In this document: piece after piece, positions 51,618-59,443 of the stretch
Layout of the letters: the number at the start of each line of letters is the position of its first letter
How positions within the stretch are numbered: the stretch's first letter is position 1
From: Butyricimonas paravirosa
GTDB taxonomy: Bacteria > Bacteroidota > Bacteroidia > Bacteroidales > Marinifilaceae
Assembly (NCBI RefSeq): GCF_032878955.1
Contig: NZ_CP043839.1
Coordinates: forward strand, 4,340,001 to 4,404,000
Direction of reading: 5' to 3'
DNA length: 64,000 nt
Position numbers and translations under genes: made by a program
Notes under the pieces: generated by a model
The model's input: the letters and a program-made list of their open reading frames with translations, nothing else
Database searches by the model: none
What the model was told of the DNA's origin: nothing

Positions 51618-53126
51618 ATGGAAAAAAGATATTTATATAGATTATTGTTCATGTGTATGAGTTCGGTCCTTTGGGCATGTAACGGTTATTTGGAGGAAAT
51701 ACCACAGAACAAACAAAAACTTTCGACAACAGAGGATTACGAACAGTTGTTAAATAATGCTTACTTGACAAAGTCTGTGTTGCCATATATTGATGTTCTA
51801 ACAGATGATATGGACTATATTGTTGCAGATCGAAAACCTTATTATGCGAATTCTTCAGACACCTATTTGGGGGCGCATATGTGGGACAATAGTATAGAAA
51901 CAACAATGCCTAATGGTGATGAAGTTTTTGAGAAATTTTATAATAGTGCTTATAATACGAATGTTGTCATTGATAATATAGATGATGCAACAGGTTCTGT
52001 ATTGGATGAAACCGTGGTACAAATAACTCGGAATCATGTAAAGGGAGAGGCGTATGCTTTACGTGCATTTCGTTATTTTTATTTGGTAAATATGTATGCG
52101 GCTCCGTATGATCCTGCGACTTGTGAAACGACTCCCGGGATTCCGGTGAATTTAGAAACAACGGCAGATGATAAGGTGTATAGACGTGAATCTTTGAAGA
52201 AAGTTTACGAGCAGATCGTGGATGATTTGAAAAAAGCTATCCCGTTATTAGAAGAGAATCCGATGACTACCGGTAAGACCCGTTTTTCCGCACTTGCTGC
52301 TAGGGCTTTGTTGGCGAGAACGTATTTGTATATGCAAGAATGGGATCTTGCTATAGAACAGGCCAGTGCGGTGATTGAAAGTAATCCGATGTTGTTTGAT
52401 TTGCGATCAGCAGGAGAAAACCCTGTTATTTACACGGAAGCTCCTTTGACAGAATGGACAACAGAAGCTGTTCCTGGCGTTGGGTATTTGAGTGAGGAAA
52501 ATGCAAATGTGTTGTTTGTGAATGGTATTAATGAACTTTACATTATTTTGAGTAGTGATATTGCTCAAACCGTTTTTTATCCGAGTGAAACGTTATATAA
52601 TTCTTACGAAAAAGGGGATGTCCGGAAATATTATTTCATGAGGCGTAAATCAAATGGACGGATTCGCTATATAAAGAATCGCTACTATTCCATGACATAT
52701 GTTGATTTTGTAGTACAATTAAGTGCAGATTATGGGTACACTCGTGTTCTTCGGACAGAAGAGATGTATTTGATCCTAGCAGAAGCGTACGCTCATAAAA
52801 CGGATGGTGTAGCTACAGCTGTTGGGTATCTGAACACGTTACGTGAAACTAAGTTTCGGACGGAAGATTTTGAAACAACCGGAAGATTACAAGCAGAAGA
52901 TTTCACTCAACAGACTCTACTGGAAACTGTCTGGAAAGAAAGAAGACGTGAATTCTGTTTCGAGGAACAACGTTGGTTTGATCTTCGACGTACGACAAGA
53001 CCTTCAATCACGCATAGCGGATTGAACGGAAGTGCTACATTACAAAAAGATGATCCCCGGTACGTGTTACAGATTCCGCAAAAAGAGTTGAACGTGAATC
53101 CGGAAATTGGTGCTAACCCTAGATAA
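51618..53126 (+). CDS. SusD/RagB-family lipoprotein, locus D
   Basis: A protein of 502 residues, lipobox 'VLWAC' (Cys21), then 'NGYLEEIPQNKQKLSTTEDY', a typical SusD start. SusD helices ('GEAYALRAFRYFYLVNMYAAPYD', read in parts) and the C-terminal 'ERRREFCFEEQRWFDLRRT' are clear. I chose the ATG at 51618, because the '-ATTATG-' context matches the other susD starts; an ATG at 51612 adds two residues. It should bind the ligand for the locus D SusC. It is followed after 5 bp by a metallopeptidase-like lipoprotein gene. Confidence 0.9.
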   Translation: MEKRYLYRLLFMCMSSVLWACNGYLEEIPQNKQKLSTTEDYEQLLNNAYLTKSVLPYIDVLTDDMDYIVADRKPYYANSSDTYLGAHMWDNSIETTMPNGDEVFEKFYNSAYNTNVVIDNIDDATGSVLDETVVQITRNHVKGEAYALRAFRYFYLVNMYAAPYDPATCETTPGIPVNLETTADDKVYRRESLKKVYEQIVDDLKKAIPLLEENPMTTGKTRFSALAARALLARTYLYMQEWDLAIEQASAVIESNPMLFDLRSAGENPVIYTEAPLTEWTTEAVPGVGYLSEENANVLFVNGINELYIILSSDIAQTVFYPSETLYNSYEKGDVRKYYFMRRKSNGRIRYIKNRYYSMTYVDFVVQLSADYGYTRVLRTEEMYLILAEAYAHKTDGVATAVGYLNTLRETKFRTEDFETTGRLQAEDFTQQTLLETVWKERRREFCFEEQRWFDLRRTTRPSITHSGLNGSATLQKDDPRYVLQIPQKELNVNPEIGANPR

Positions 53127-53131
53127 AACGA

Positions 53132-54115
53132 ATGAATATGAGAACAATATATGGAATGTTAATAGTATTTGGCTTGCTGGTCACGGGTACGGCTTGTCAT
53201 GAAGATAGCTTATCTGCTGAATATGAATATAATGGTCCTATCCCAGAGATCACTAACGGACCTTCGGAGGCCCAGAAAATTTGTTACGACTTGTATCAGA
53301 AATATGATTATCACGTGTATTACACGTTAAGTGGAGACGATGCTTTGCGAACGGATGTCGGACAAACTCAAACGGGTATGTTGTGGTATCTTCCAGAGGA
53401 TGCGTTACCTTTGGAGGCAGGGGATGAGGCAACATCCGAATCTTTTTTGACTTTGTTACGTTTATTTTATAACGCTTTGCCTGTTGAAACGGCGAAAACT
53501 TCCGTGATAAAGCGGCAAGTATTGGTTAAAATAAATCTCTGGAATGATGAATTATTAAACTATTACGGTTTCTGGATTCCTGAAATTTACTCTATTGCTT
53601 TTACTGACGAGGCGCAACAGGGTATTGTTTATTGGGGAGAGATGGATGATGCGATTGGTGTGCAACCGGATGTTTGGAAATATAGTATTGCTATAAGTTT
53701 CTTTAGAACATGGACGTCAACTTATTATAATCATAACGTACCTGTACCAACTGAGTTTATTCAAGTTTCTGCGGGGTATTATTTGAGTGAGATGCCGGAG
53801 GCGGATCAATTGGATGCAATGGATGCCATGTATGATTGGGATACTTTTGAAGTGGACATGGACTACCTTATGAATATGGGATTTATTCATCCTTATTCTT
53901 TCGTGATGGCATCGACGAAGAGCTATCAAAATGAGGATATGGCAACTTATGCAACGTGGATTGTGTGTAACTCGCTTTCGGAACGTCAGGAGATTTTGGA
54001 TACCTATCCGTTAGTAAAGAAGAAGTATGATTTAACACTCAAATTTTACAAGGATTACCTGAAGATCGATTTGGAAGAGTTTAGTAAATTCTGGTTAAAC
54101 GTAACGGTAGAGTAA
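53132..54115 (+). CDS. Metallopeptidase-like (Mx1-type) lipoprotein without HExxH, locus D
   Basis: A protein of 327 residues, lipobox 'TGTAC' (Cys22). Size, position after susD and the C-terminal pattern ('MNMGFIHPYSF', 'YQNEDMATYATWIV', 'KKKYDLTLKFYKDYLKIDL') recall the putative zinc-binding metallopeptidase lipoproteins (Peptidase_Mx1) found in SusCD operons. Where those have a HExxH helix, this protein has 'ISFFRTWTSTYYNHN', with no HExxH anywhere in the sequence. If the family call is right, it is a catalytically dead relative that probably binds peptide or protein at the cell surface. The family call itself is inference from pattern, not from a search. The ATG at 53138 is an alternative start. 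Confidence 0.5.
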   Translation: MNMRTIYGMLIVFGLLVTGTACHEDSLSAEYEYNGPIPEITNGPSEAQKICYDLYQKYDYHVYYTLSGDDALRTDVGQTQTGMLWYLPEDALPLEAGDEATSESFLTLLRLFYNALPVETAKTSVIKRQVLVKINLWNDELLNYYGFWIPEIYSIAFTDEAQQGIVYWGEMDDAIGVQPDVWKYSIAISFFRTWTSTYYNHNVPVPTEFIQVSAGYYLSEMPEADQLDAMDAMYDWDTFEVDMDYLMNMGFIHPYSFVMASTKSYQNEDMATYATWIVCNSLSERQEILDTYPLVKKKYDLTLKFYKDYLKIDLEEFSKFWLNVTVE

Positions 54116-54119
54116 GTTT

Positions 54120-55310
54120 ATGAAAGGTGTATGTATCATTTTCCTGTTCCTGTGCAGTGTTGCATGGGGGCAGGATAGCAAGAGGTTTGTGATTAACGGT
54201 TCGATTCCGGGAATCAAGGACGGTTTGGAAGTTGGGTTATATGACAATAACTACGAGAAAGTGGTAGATGCCACGGCCGTAACTAAAGATGGAAAATTCA
54301 TGTTGGAAGGGAAACTAGAACATCCGGTGTTGTGTATGCTATTTGTTGATATGAGTCCGGAGGTAAAGGATATGTACCAGAAAGAGAGACGGGGATCGTG
54401 GATATTTTTGGATAATTCAGTTATGTCTTATTCATGTGAATCCGTGGATTCTTTTCCCCGGATATACCGGGATAGTCGGAATGTCAAGGTGACGGGGTCT
54501 CCTATCAATGATTTGTATCAGCAATATATGGTTTCATTAATCCCTTTGCAAAAAAAATACGGGGAATTGGATCGAAAGTACTTGGAAGAGTATCATCGCC
54601 CGGCAATGGAAGGAGTGTTTAATGTACGAGAGGGGATCGCTATTGTGAGGAAGATGGATGTGTTGAGAAAACAAATGCAACAATTACGTTGGGACTTCCT
54701 GAAAAATCATGGTAATTCCGTGGTCGGGATTCAGGCCGCCTTGGATATATTGTTGAGTGCGGGAAGCTCATACACGAAAGAGGAAATAAATAACGTGTTA
54801 AATACGATAACTCCTGTCTTACATGACGATGTTGCATATCAAGTTTTGAAAGAACAGGCAGAAAATATGTATCCCGTGGCAAAAGGGGAGAAATATACGG
54901 ATATAGAGTTGACGAATGAAGAGGGAACGTCTGTTCGCTTAGCTGATTACGTGAAATCGGGACAGTACAATATGCTTGAATTCTGGGCTTCTTGGTGTGG
55001 TCCGTGTCGAGGGGAAATCCCACATTTGCGTCACGTGAGTGAGTTGTACGAGGAGGGTGTGTTTCATATCATCAGTATCTCTATTGATGAACGGGAAAAG
55101 GATTGGAAAAGAGCGTTGAAGCAGGAAAAGATGACATGGACCCAGCTGAATGATCGAAAGGGTATGAAAGGACCTGTCCCCCAGAAATATAAAGTTAATG
55201 GAGTTCCGTTCTCGCTGATACTTGATAAAGAGGGGCGAATTGTTGCCGGAGGAGTACGTGGTGCGGAGTTAGATAATGTATTGATAGAGCTTATCGGAGA
55301 TAAATATTAA
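54120..55310 (+). CDS. TlpA-like thioredoxin with DUF4369-type N-domain, first of two
   Basis: A protein of 396 residues with a cleavable signal peptide ending near 'SVAWGQ' and no lipobox. An N-terminal beta domain (about 22-120, 'FVINGSIPGIKDGLEVGLYD') is followed by a helical middle (about 135-255) and an AhpC/TSA-thioredoxin domain (about 265-396) with 'WASWCGPCR' (C293, C296) and cis-Pro in 'VNGVPFSLILD'. It should be a soluble or weakly anchored periplasmic thiol-disulfide oxidoreductase. The next gene encodes a close paralogue that has a lipobox. It starts 4 bp after the preceding stop and is part of the locus D operon. Confidence 0.85.
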   Translation: MKGVCIIFLFLCSVAWGQDSKRFVINGSIPGIKDGLEVGLYDNNYEKVVDATAVTKDGKFMLEGKLEHPVLCMLFVDMSPEVKDMYQKERRGSWIFLDNSVMSYSCESVDSFPRIYRDSRNVKVTGSPINDLYQQYMVSLIPLQKKYGELDRKYLEEYHRPAMEGVFNVREGIAIVRKMDVLRKQMQQLRWDFLKNHGNSVVGIQAALDILLSAGSSYTKEEINNVLNTITPVLHDDVAYQVLKEQAENMYPVAKGEKYTDIELTNEEGTSVRLADYVKSGQYNMLEFWASWCGPCRGEIPHLRHVSELYEEGVFHIISISIDEREKDWKRALKQEKMTWTQLNDRKGMKGPVPQKYKVNGVPFSLILDKEGRIVAGGVRGAELDNVLIELIGDKY

Positions 55311-55321
55311 AAGTGAAAAGA

Positions 55322-56521
55322 ATGAAAAGATTATTGTATGGTATTGTTTGTTGGGGAACGTTGGTAGCCTGTCAACGGGAACCTGGTTATAAGATTAGCG
55401 GTTCCGTGCCGGGAACGCCTGACGGCATGAAAGTGTATTTATACAATTGGAATACCCCGGTAGATTCCAGTGTCGTGAAAGGGGGAAAATTCGTGTTAAC
55501 AGGAAAAGTGGATGTTCCGACACGTTATCAGTTGCTGATTGATTTATCTCCGGATAAGGTGGAATCGTACGAGAAGGATTTACGGGGATCAGATGTGTTT
55601 GTGGAGAATGTGGATATAAAGTATGAAAGTCCTTCCATTGATTCCTTGCCTTCTCGTAACTCTTTCCTGCGGAACGTGAAAGGGAATGTGATCGTAACAG
55701 GTTCTCCCGTGCATGATTTATTTCTGAGTTATCAGGAAAAGATTAAACCTTATCGAACTAAGAATAGTGAAGCGTGGAATAAGTATTTAAAAGTTTATCA
55801 TATTCCGGCTCTTGATGGAGTGTTCAATACCCGGGAAGGAATTGCATTAGCCCGGGAAATGAATGATGCCCAGAAAGAGATTACCCGAATCCAATGGGAT
55901 TTCATAAAAGCTAACCCGAAGTCTCCCGTTTCCGTGGATGTGGCCCAGAATATGGTTTATTCTGCAAAGTTTTCAAAAGCTGAAATGGAAAATTTGTTAC
56001 AGACTATAGATCCTTCTTTGCGTGAAACTGCTGGTTATAAGCAGTTACAGAAAAGTCTGGAGGAAATAGCTCCAATTGCTTTAGGAGAGAAGTACAGGGA
56101 CCTGGAGTTGGTGGATGAGAACGGTAAAACGGTGCAATTGTCTGATTACGTGAAACCGGGTCAATATAATATGGTAGAATTTTGGGCCTCTTGGTGTGGT
56201 CCGTGTCGGGGGGAGATTCCTCACTTGCGCCACGTGTACGATGCTTATGGAAAGGGGAAAGATGCCTTTAACATGATCAGCGTTTCGATCGATGACAAGG
56301 AAAAAGATTGGAAACAAGCCTTGAAAGAAGAGAATATGAAATGGACACAATTATGTGATTTAAAGGGTTGGAAAGGTGAGGTAATTAATAAATACAAAAT
56401 ACAAGGCGTTCCTTTCTGTTTGATTCTGGATAAGGAAGGACGTATTATAGATCACGGGGTGAGAGGTTCGGAGTTGGATGTCGTGTTGATCAAGTATTTG
56501 GGTGATCGTTATGAAGAGTAA
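55322..56521 (+). CDS. TlpA-like thioredoxin lipoprotein, second of two
   Basis: A protein of 399 residues, a paralogue of the preceding gene but with a lipobox 'LVAC' (Cys17), so it is membrane anchored. The DUF4369-type domain ('YKISGSVPGTPDGMKVYLYN'), helical middle and thioredoxin domain ('WASWCGPCR', C292 and C295; cis-Pro in 'IQGVPFCLILD') are all intact. An in-frame GTG at 55313 would add three residues; ATG 55322 fits the signal peptide better. Tandem soluble and anchored copies suggest duplication with a split in location. A strong bidirectional terminator follows. Confidence 0.85.
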   Translation: MKRLLYGIVCWGTLVACQREPGYKISGSVPGTPDGMKVYLYNWNTPVDSSVVKGGKFVLTGKVDVPTRYQLLIDLSPDKVESYEKDLRGSDVFVENVDIKYESPSIDSLPSRNSFLRNVKGNVIVTGSPVHDLFLSYQEKIKPYRTKNSEAWNKYLKVYHIPALDGVFNTREGIALAREMNDAQKEITRIQWDFIKANPKSPVSVDVAQNMVYSAKFSKAEMENLLQTIDPSLRETAGYKQLQKSLEEIAPIALGEKYRDLELVDENGKTVQLSDYVKPGQYNMVEFWASWCGPCRGEIPHLRHVYDAYGKGKDAFNMISVSIDDKEKDWKQALKEENMKWTQLCDLKGWKGEVINKYKIQGVPFCLILDKEGRIIDHGVRGSELDVVLIKYLGDRYEE

Positions 56522-56550
56522 ATAGCTTCTCGTAAACCATACACAGTGGA

Positions 56551-56598
56551 AAAACCCTTCCCGGTTCTGGAAAGAATGGCGGGAAGGGTTTTTATTTA
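56551..56598. terminator. Bidirectional terminator between locus D and murF-alr
   Basis: AAAACCCTTCCCG (56551-56563) pairs with CGGGAAGGGTTTT (56580-56592), a 13-bp stem with a 16-base loop. T-runs flank it on both strands, so it can serve locus D and the convergent murF-alr gene. Confidence 0.88.
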
Positions 56599-56600
56599 TT

Positions 56601-59039
56601 TCATTCTTTGTAATATACTCGTTTTACGCGGTGAGAGATGCCTGTGAGAATTTCGTACGGGATGGTTCCCAGTTGCTCCGATAGTTCGGAGACGAGGATA
56701 TGTTTCCCGAAAATCTCCACCTCGTCCCCGATGGCGGCATTCGTGTCCGTGACATCGATCATGCAGGTATCCATGCAGATGTTGCCGATGATCGGAACTC
56801 TTTTCCCTTTGATGAACACGTTACCGACACGATTACTCAAATGGCGGTTTAGCCCATCGGCATACCCGACCGGGATTACGGCAATCCGGGAAGGACGGGT
56901 GGTGTAACTTTTGCGCCCGTACCCGATGGATTGGCCTTCCGGAACCTTGCGGATGGACGAGATGTAGGTTTTAAAACTACTTACAGGCTGGAGGTTGGCG
57001 TGCGTGGCACTGATACCGTGTAAACCGATCCCGAGGCGAACCATGTCGAAGTGGTATTGTGGGAAGCGTTCGATCCCGGCGGAATTCAGAATGTGTCGCC
57101 AGATTTTATAGTTGAATTGAGCTTGAATACGTTCAGTCATGCGTTCGAACAGATGTATTTGTCCCAGAGTGAACTCGTCATGCATGGTCTCGTCGCTTCC
57201 TGCGAGATGGGAGAACATGGAACGGATGTACACGGAGCGTTCCGTTTGGAAAAATTCCAGTAAGTGCGGGAGGTCCTGTTCGTCGAAACCGGAACGATTC
57301 ATGCCGGTATTCAGTTTGATATGTACGGGGAATCGTTTGATTCCGTGTTTATTCAGCGCCCTGTTGAAATCTTCGAGAATGTCCAGCGCGTAGATTTCCG
57401 GTTCGAGGTTAAACATGATCATGTTGTCAAATGCTTCCCGTTCGGGGTTCATGACGGCAATCGGGATGGTAATTCCCGCGGCCCGTAACTCGATGCCTTC
57501 GTCGGCGAAAGCGACCATGAGGTAATCTACCCGGTGATATTGTAGTAAAGAGGCAATTTCACGGGAGCCACTACCGTACGAGAAGGCTTTGACCATGACG
57601 GCGATATGTGCGTCGGTCAGTGACCGGAAATGATTCAAGTTGTGAACCATGGCGTCCAAGTCAACTTCCAATATGGTGCTATGTGATTGTTTTTGCAGGA
57701 ATCCGGCGATGTATTCGAATTGAAACGCCCGGGCACCTTTGATCAGGATGATCTGGTTGTTGAAATTATCCCGTTCTTCCTGACGGAGAAAATGTTCCGT
57801 GTCCTCGTAGAACCGGGAATTATCGGGGAATATATGGCGATATTTACACAATTGTTTCCCGATGCCAATGAACAGGGAGATGTTTGCCACGCAAAGCATT
57901 TGGGAAACAAGGGTATAAAGTTCTTCCTTGTCCATTCCTGTATCCATGAAATCCGATAGAATGACTACCCTTTCTTTTGTTGCATCTTGAATTGCCAACA
58001 TGTTTAGAGCCATGCGGAAAGAAGAGGGGTCGGAATTATAATAGTCGTTCACGAGCGTGCAATGGTTAATGCCGTCCTTGATTTCCATGCGCATGGCGAT
58101 GGTTGAGAGATGACGTACTCGTTCGGCAAGTATGTCAACGGGAGTAGACATCCATAATAACAGGCAGACTGCATTCATACAATTTTCGTATGAGACAAGA
58201 TCTGAAAAAGGAATTTCCAACGTAAAAACGTGACCTTTGTAGTAGACTTGCACGTGGCGGTGCCCTTTGGAGATGTATAGGGTTTCTGTTTGTACGTCGG
58301 CATTTTTGTCTTCCCCCCATAGTAGGAAGGAAACAGATGAAGGTAAGTAACTCCGGATGTGTTCAAGAGTTTCTCCCGCTTGTCCGATAACCCATTTACA
58401 TGAACGGAATAGTTTGGCTTTTTCCGCAAGTTTTTCTTCTTTAGAGGTGAAATTTTCATCGTGTGCGTCTCCCAGGTGTGTGAAGATACCAATGGTGGGT
58501 TGAATCATTTTTTCCAACCGGGACATTTCGCCCTTGCGGGAGATTCCTGCCTCGATAATGGAATAATCCGTGTCATGTTCGATACCCAACAAAGATAAAG
58601 GGACGCCTACTTGCGAATTATAGCTCCGGGGACTCCGATATATTTTGAGGGAGTTGCTGGCAGACATCAACTGGTATATCCATTCTTTCACGATGGTTTT
58701 GCCGTTGCTTCCCGTGATCCCGATGACAGGTGTTATTATTTGTTGTCTATGATGGCGAGCTAGTTGTTGTAGGGCAACCAGTACGTTTTCCACGTGAATG
58801 AAATTGGCTTCGGTAAGAGTGGTGAATTCTTCCCGGTATTCATTGATTACAAATGCCCGCATCCCGTTGGCATATAACGTAGAGATGTAGTCATGGCCAT
58901 TATGATTGCTTCCTGTTAAGGCAAAAAATAGCGTGTGCTCGGGAGAAACAACCGTGCGGCTGTCAATGCTGTATTCCGTGATTTTTACGGGTATCCCGCT
59001 ATGTAAAGTACCGTTAATGATTTCGGCGATCTCGTTCAT
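56601..59039 (-). CDS. murF-alr: Bifunctional MurF ligase / alanine racemase
   Basis: A protein of 812 residues. The N-terminal half (about 1-440) is a Mur ligase: substrate-binding start ('STIDSRTV'-like 'YSIDSRTV'), ATP loop 'GITGSNGKT' (107-115) and central 'IIEAGISRKGEM'. The C-terminal half (about 450-812) is a PLP-dependent alanine racemase with Lys484 in 'VMVKAFSYGSG' and the closing 'PYEILTGISHRVKRVY'. MurF adds D-Ala-D-Ala to UDP-MurNAc-tripeptide; Alr makes D-Ala, so the fusion links supply and use. This fusion is known in Bacteroidota. I chose ATG 59039 over an ATG at 59093, because the added 18 residues come from an A/T-rich tandem repeat. Confidence 0.92.
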   Translation of the reverse strand: MNEIAEIINGTLHSGIPVKITEYSIDSRTVVSPEHTLFFALTGSNHNGHDYISTLYANGMRAFVINEYREEFTTLTEANFIHVENVLVALQQLARHHRQQIITPVIGITGSNGKTIVKEWIYQLMSASNSLKIYRSPRSYNSQVGVPLSLLGIEHDTDYSIIEAGISRKGEMSRLEKMIQPTIGIFTHLGDAHDENFTSKEEKLAEKAKLFRSCKWVIGQAGETLEHIRSYLPSSVSFLLWGEDKNADVQTETLYISKGHRHVQVYYKGHVFTLEIPFSDLVSYENCMNAVCLLLWMSTPVDILAERVRHLSTIAMRMEIKDGINHCTLVNDYYNSDPSSFRMALNMLAIQDATKERVVILSDFMDTGMDKEELYTLVSQMLCVANISLFIGIGKQLCKYRHIFPDNSRFYEDTEHFLRQEERDNFNNQIILIKGARAFQFEYIAGFLQKQSHSTILEVDLDAMVHNLNHFRSLTDAHIAVMVKAFSYGSGSREIASLLQYHRVDYLMVAFADEGIELRAAGITIPIAVMNPEREAFDNMIMFNLEPEIYALDILEDFNRALNKHGIKRFPVHIKLNTGMNRSGFDEQDLPHLLEFFQTERSVYIRSMFSHLAGSDETMHDEFTLGQIHLFERMTERIQAQFNYKIWRHILNSAGIERFPQYHFDMVRLGIGLHGISATHANLQPVSSFKTYISSIRKVPEGQSIGYGRKSYTTRPSRIAVIPVGYADGLNRHLSNRVGNVFIKGKRVPIIGNICMDTCMIDVTDTNAAIGDEVEIFGKHILVSELSEQLGTIPYEILTGISHRVKRVYYKE

Positions 59040-59050
59040 AATAATTGATA

Positions 59051-59094
59051 ATTGAAAATTGAAAATTGAAAATGAGGGATTTGCAATTTTCAAT
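59051..59094. repeat. 7-bp tandem repeat and inverted copy upstream of murF-alr
   Basis: ATTGAAA is repeated three times in tandem (59051-59071), preceded by a looser copy. CAATTTTCAAT (59084-59094) is the reverse complement of the repeat and could fold onto it. The unit resembles the short A/T-rich repeats near the SpoIID-like and AmpG-like genes. Confidence 0.6.
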
Positions 59095-59443
59095 GGTGTT
59101 GTTCTTATAACTGCAAAGCTACGGATTTTAGGAGTTTGTTTTTTTATTTTTGATAAAAATTTTGGGGGTGTATTTGTTTGCTAGAAATGATTTTATTCAG
59201 GGTACACGAGTGTTAGAAAAAGAAAAGTGTCTTGTAAAATTTATGCATATTTTTTAATTAAAATTATTAATGAAAAATACACTAGTTATTTTTTTTCGTA
59301 CCTTTATAATCGTGTAAATAGGAGAGATGGTAATCTGGGTATTTTTTGATTTTCAACAGTGGAATACGGCTGAGATAGGACAAGGCGTTGATTGAATGCT
59401 GTATAGGGAGGGGAAAGGCGATTGTAGTTTAAACAATTAGGGT
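59095..59443. other. Divergent intergenic region murF-alr / permease fusion
   Basis: There is no supported gene. It contains a minus-strand -7 box CAAAGCTA (59114-59121, reading TAGCTTTG) that could serve murF-alr, A/T-rich sequence, and a 7-of-8 plus-strand box TACCTTTA (59299-59306) that could serve the permease fusion with a leader of about 130 bases. No -33 element is convincing for either. Confidence 0.4.

Noticed and set aside
59040..59093. Extended start of murF-alr at ATG 59093
   Set aside because: The extra 18 residues are the translation of a 7-bp tandem repeat; the family start pattern begins at ATG 59039.
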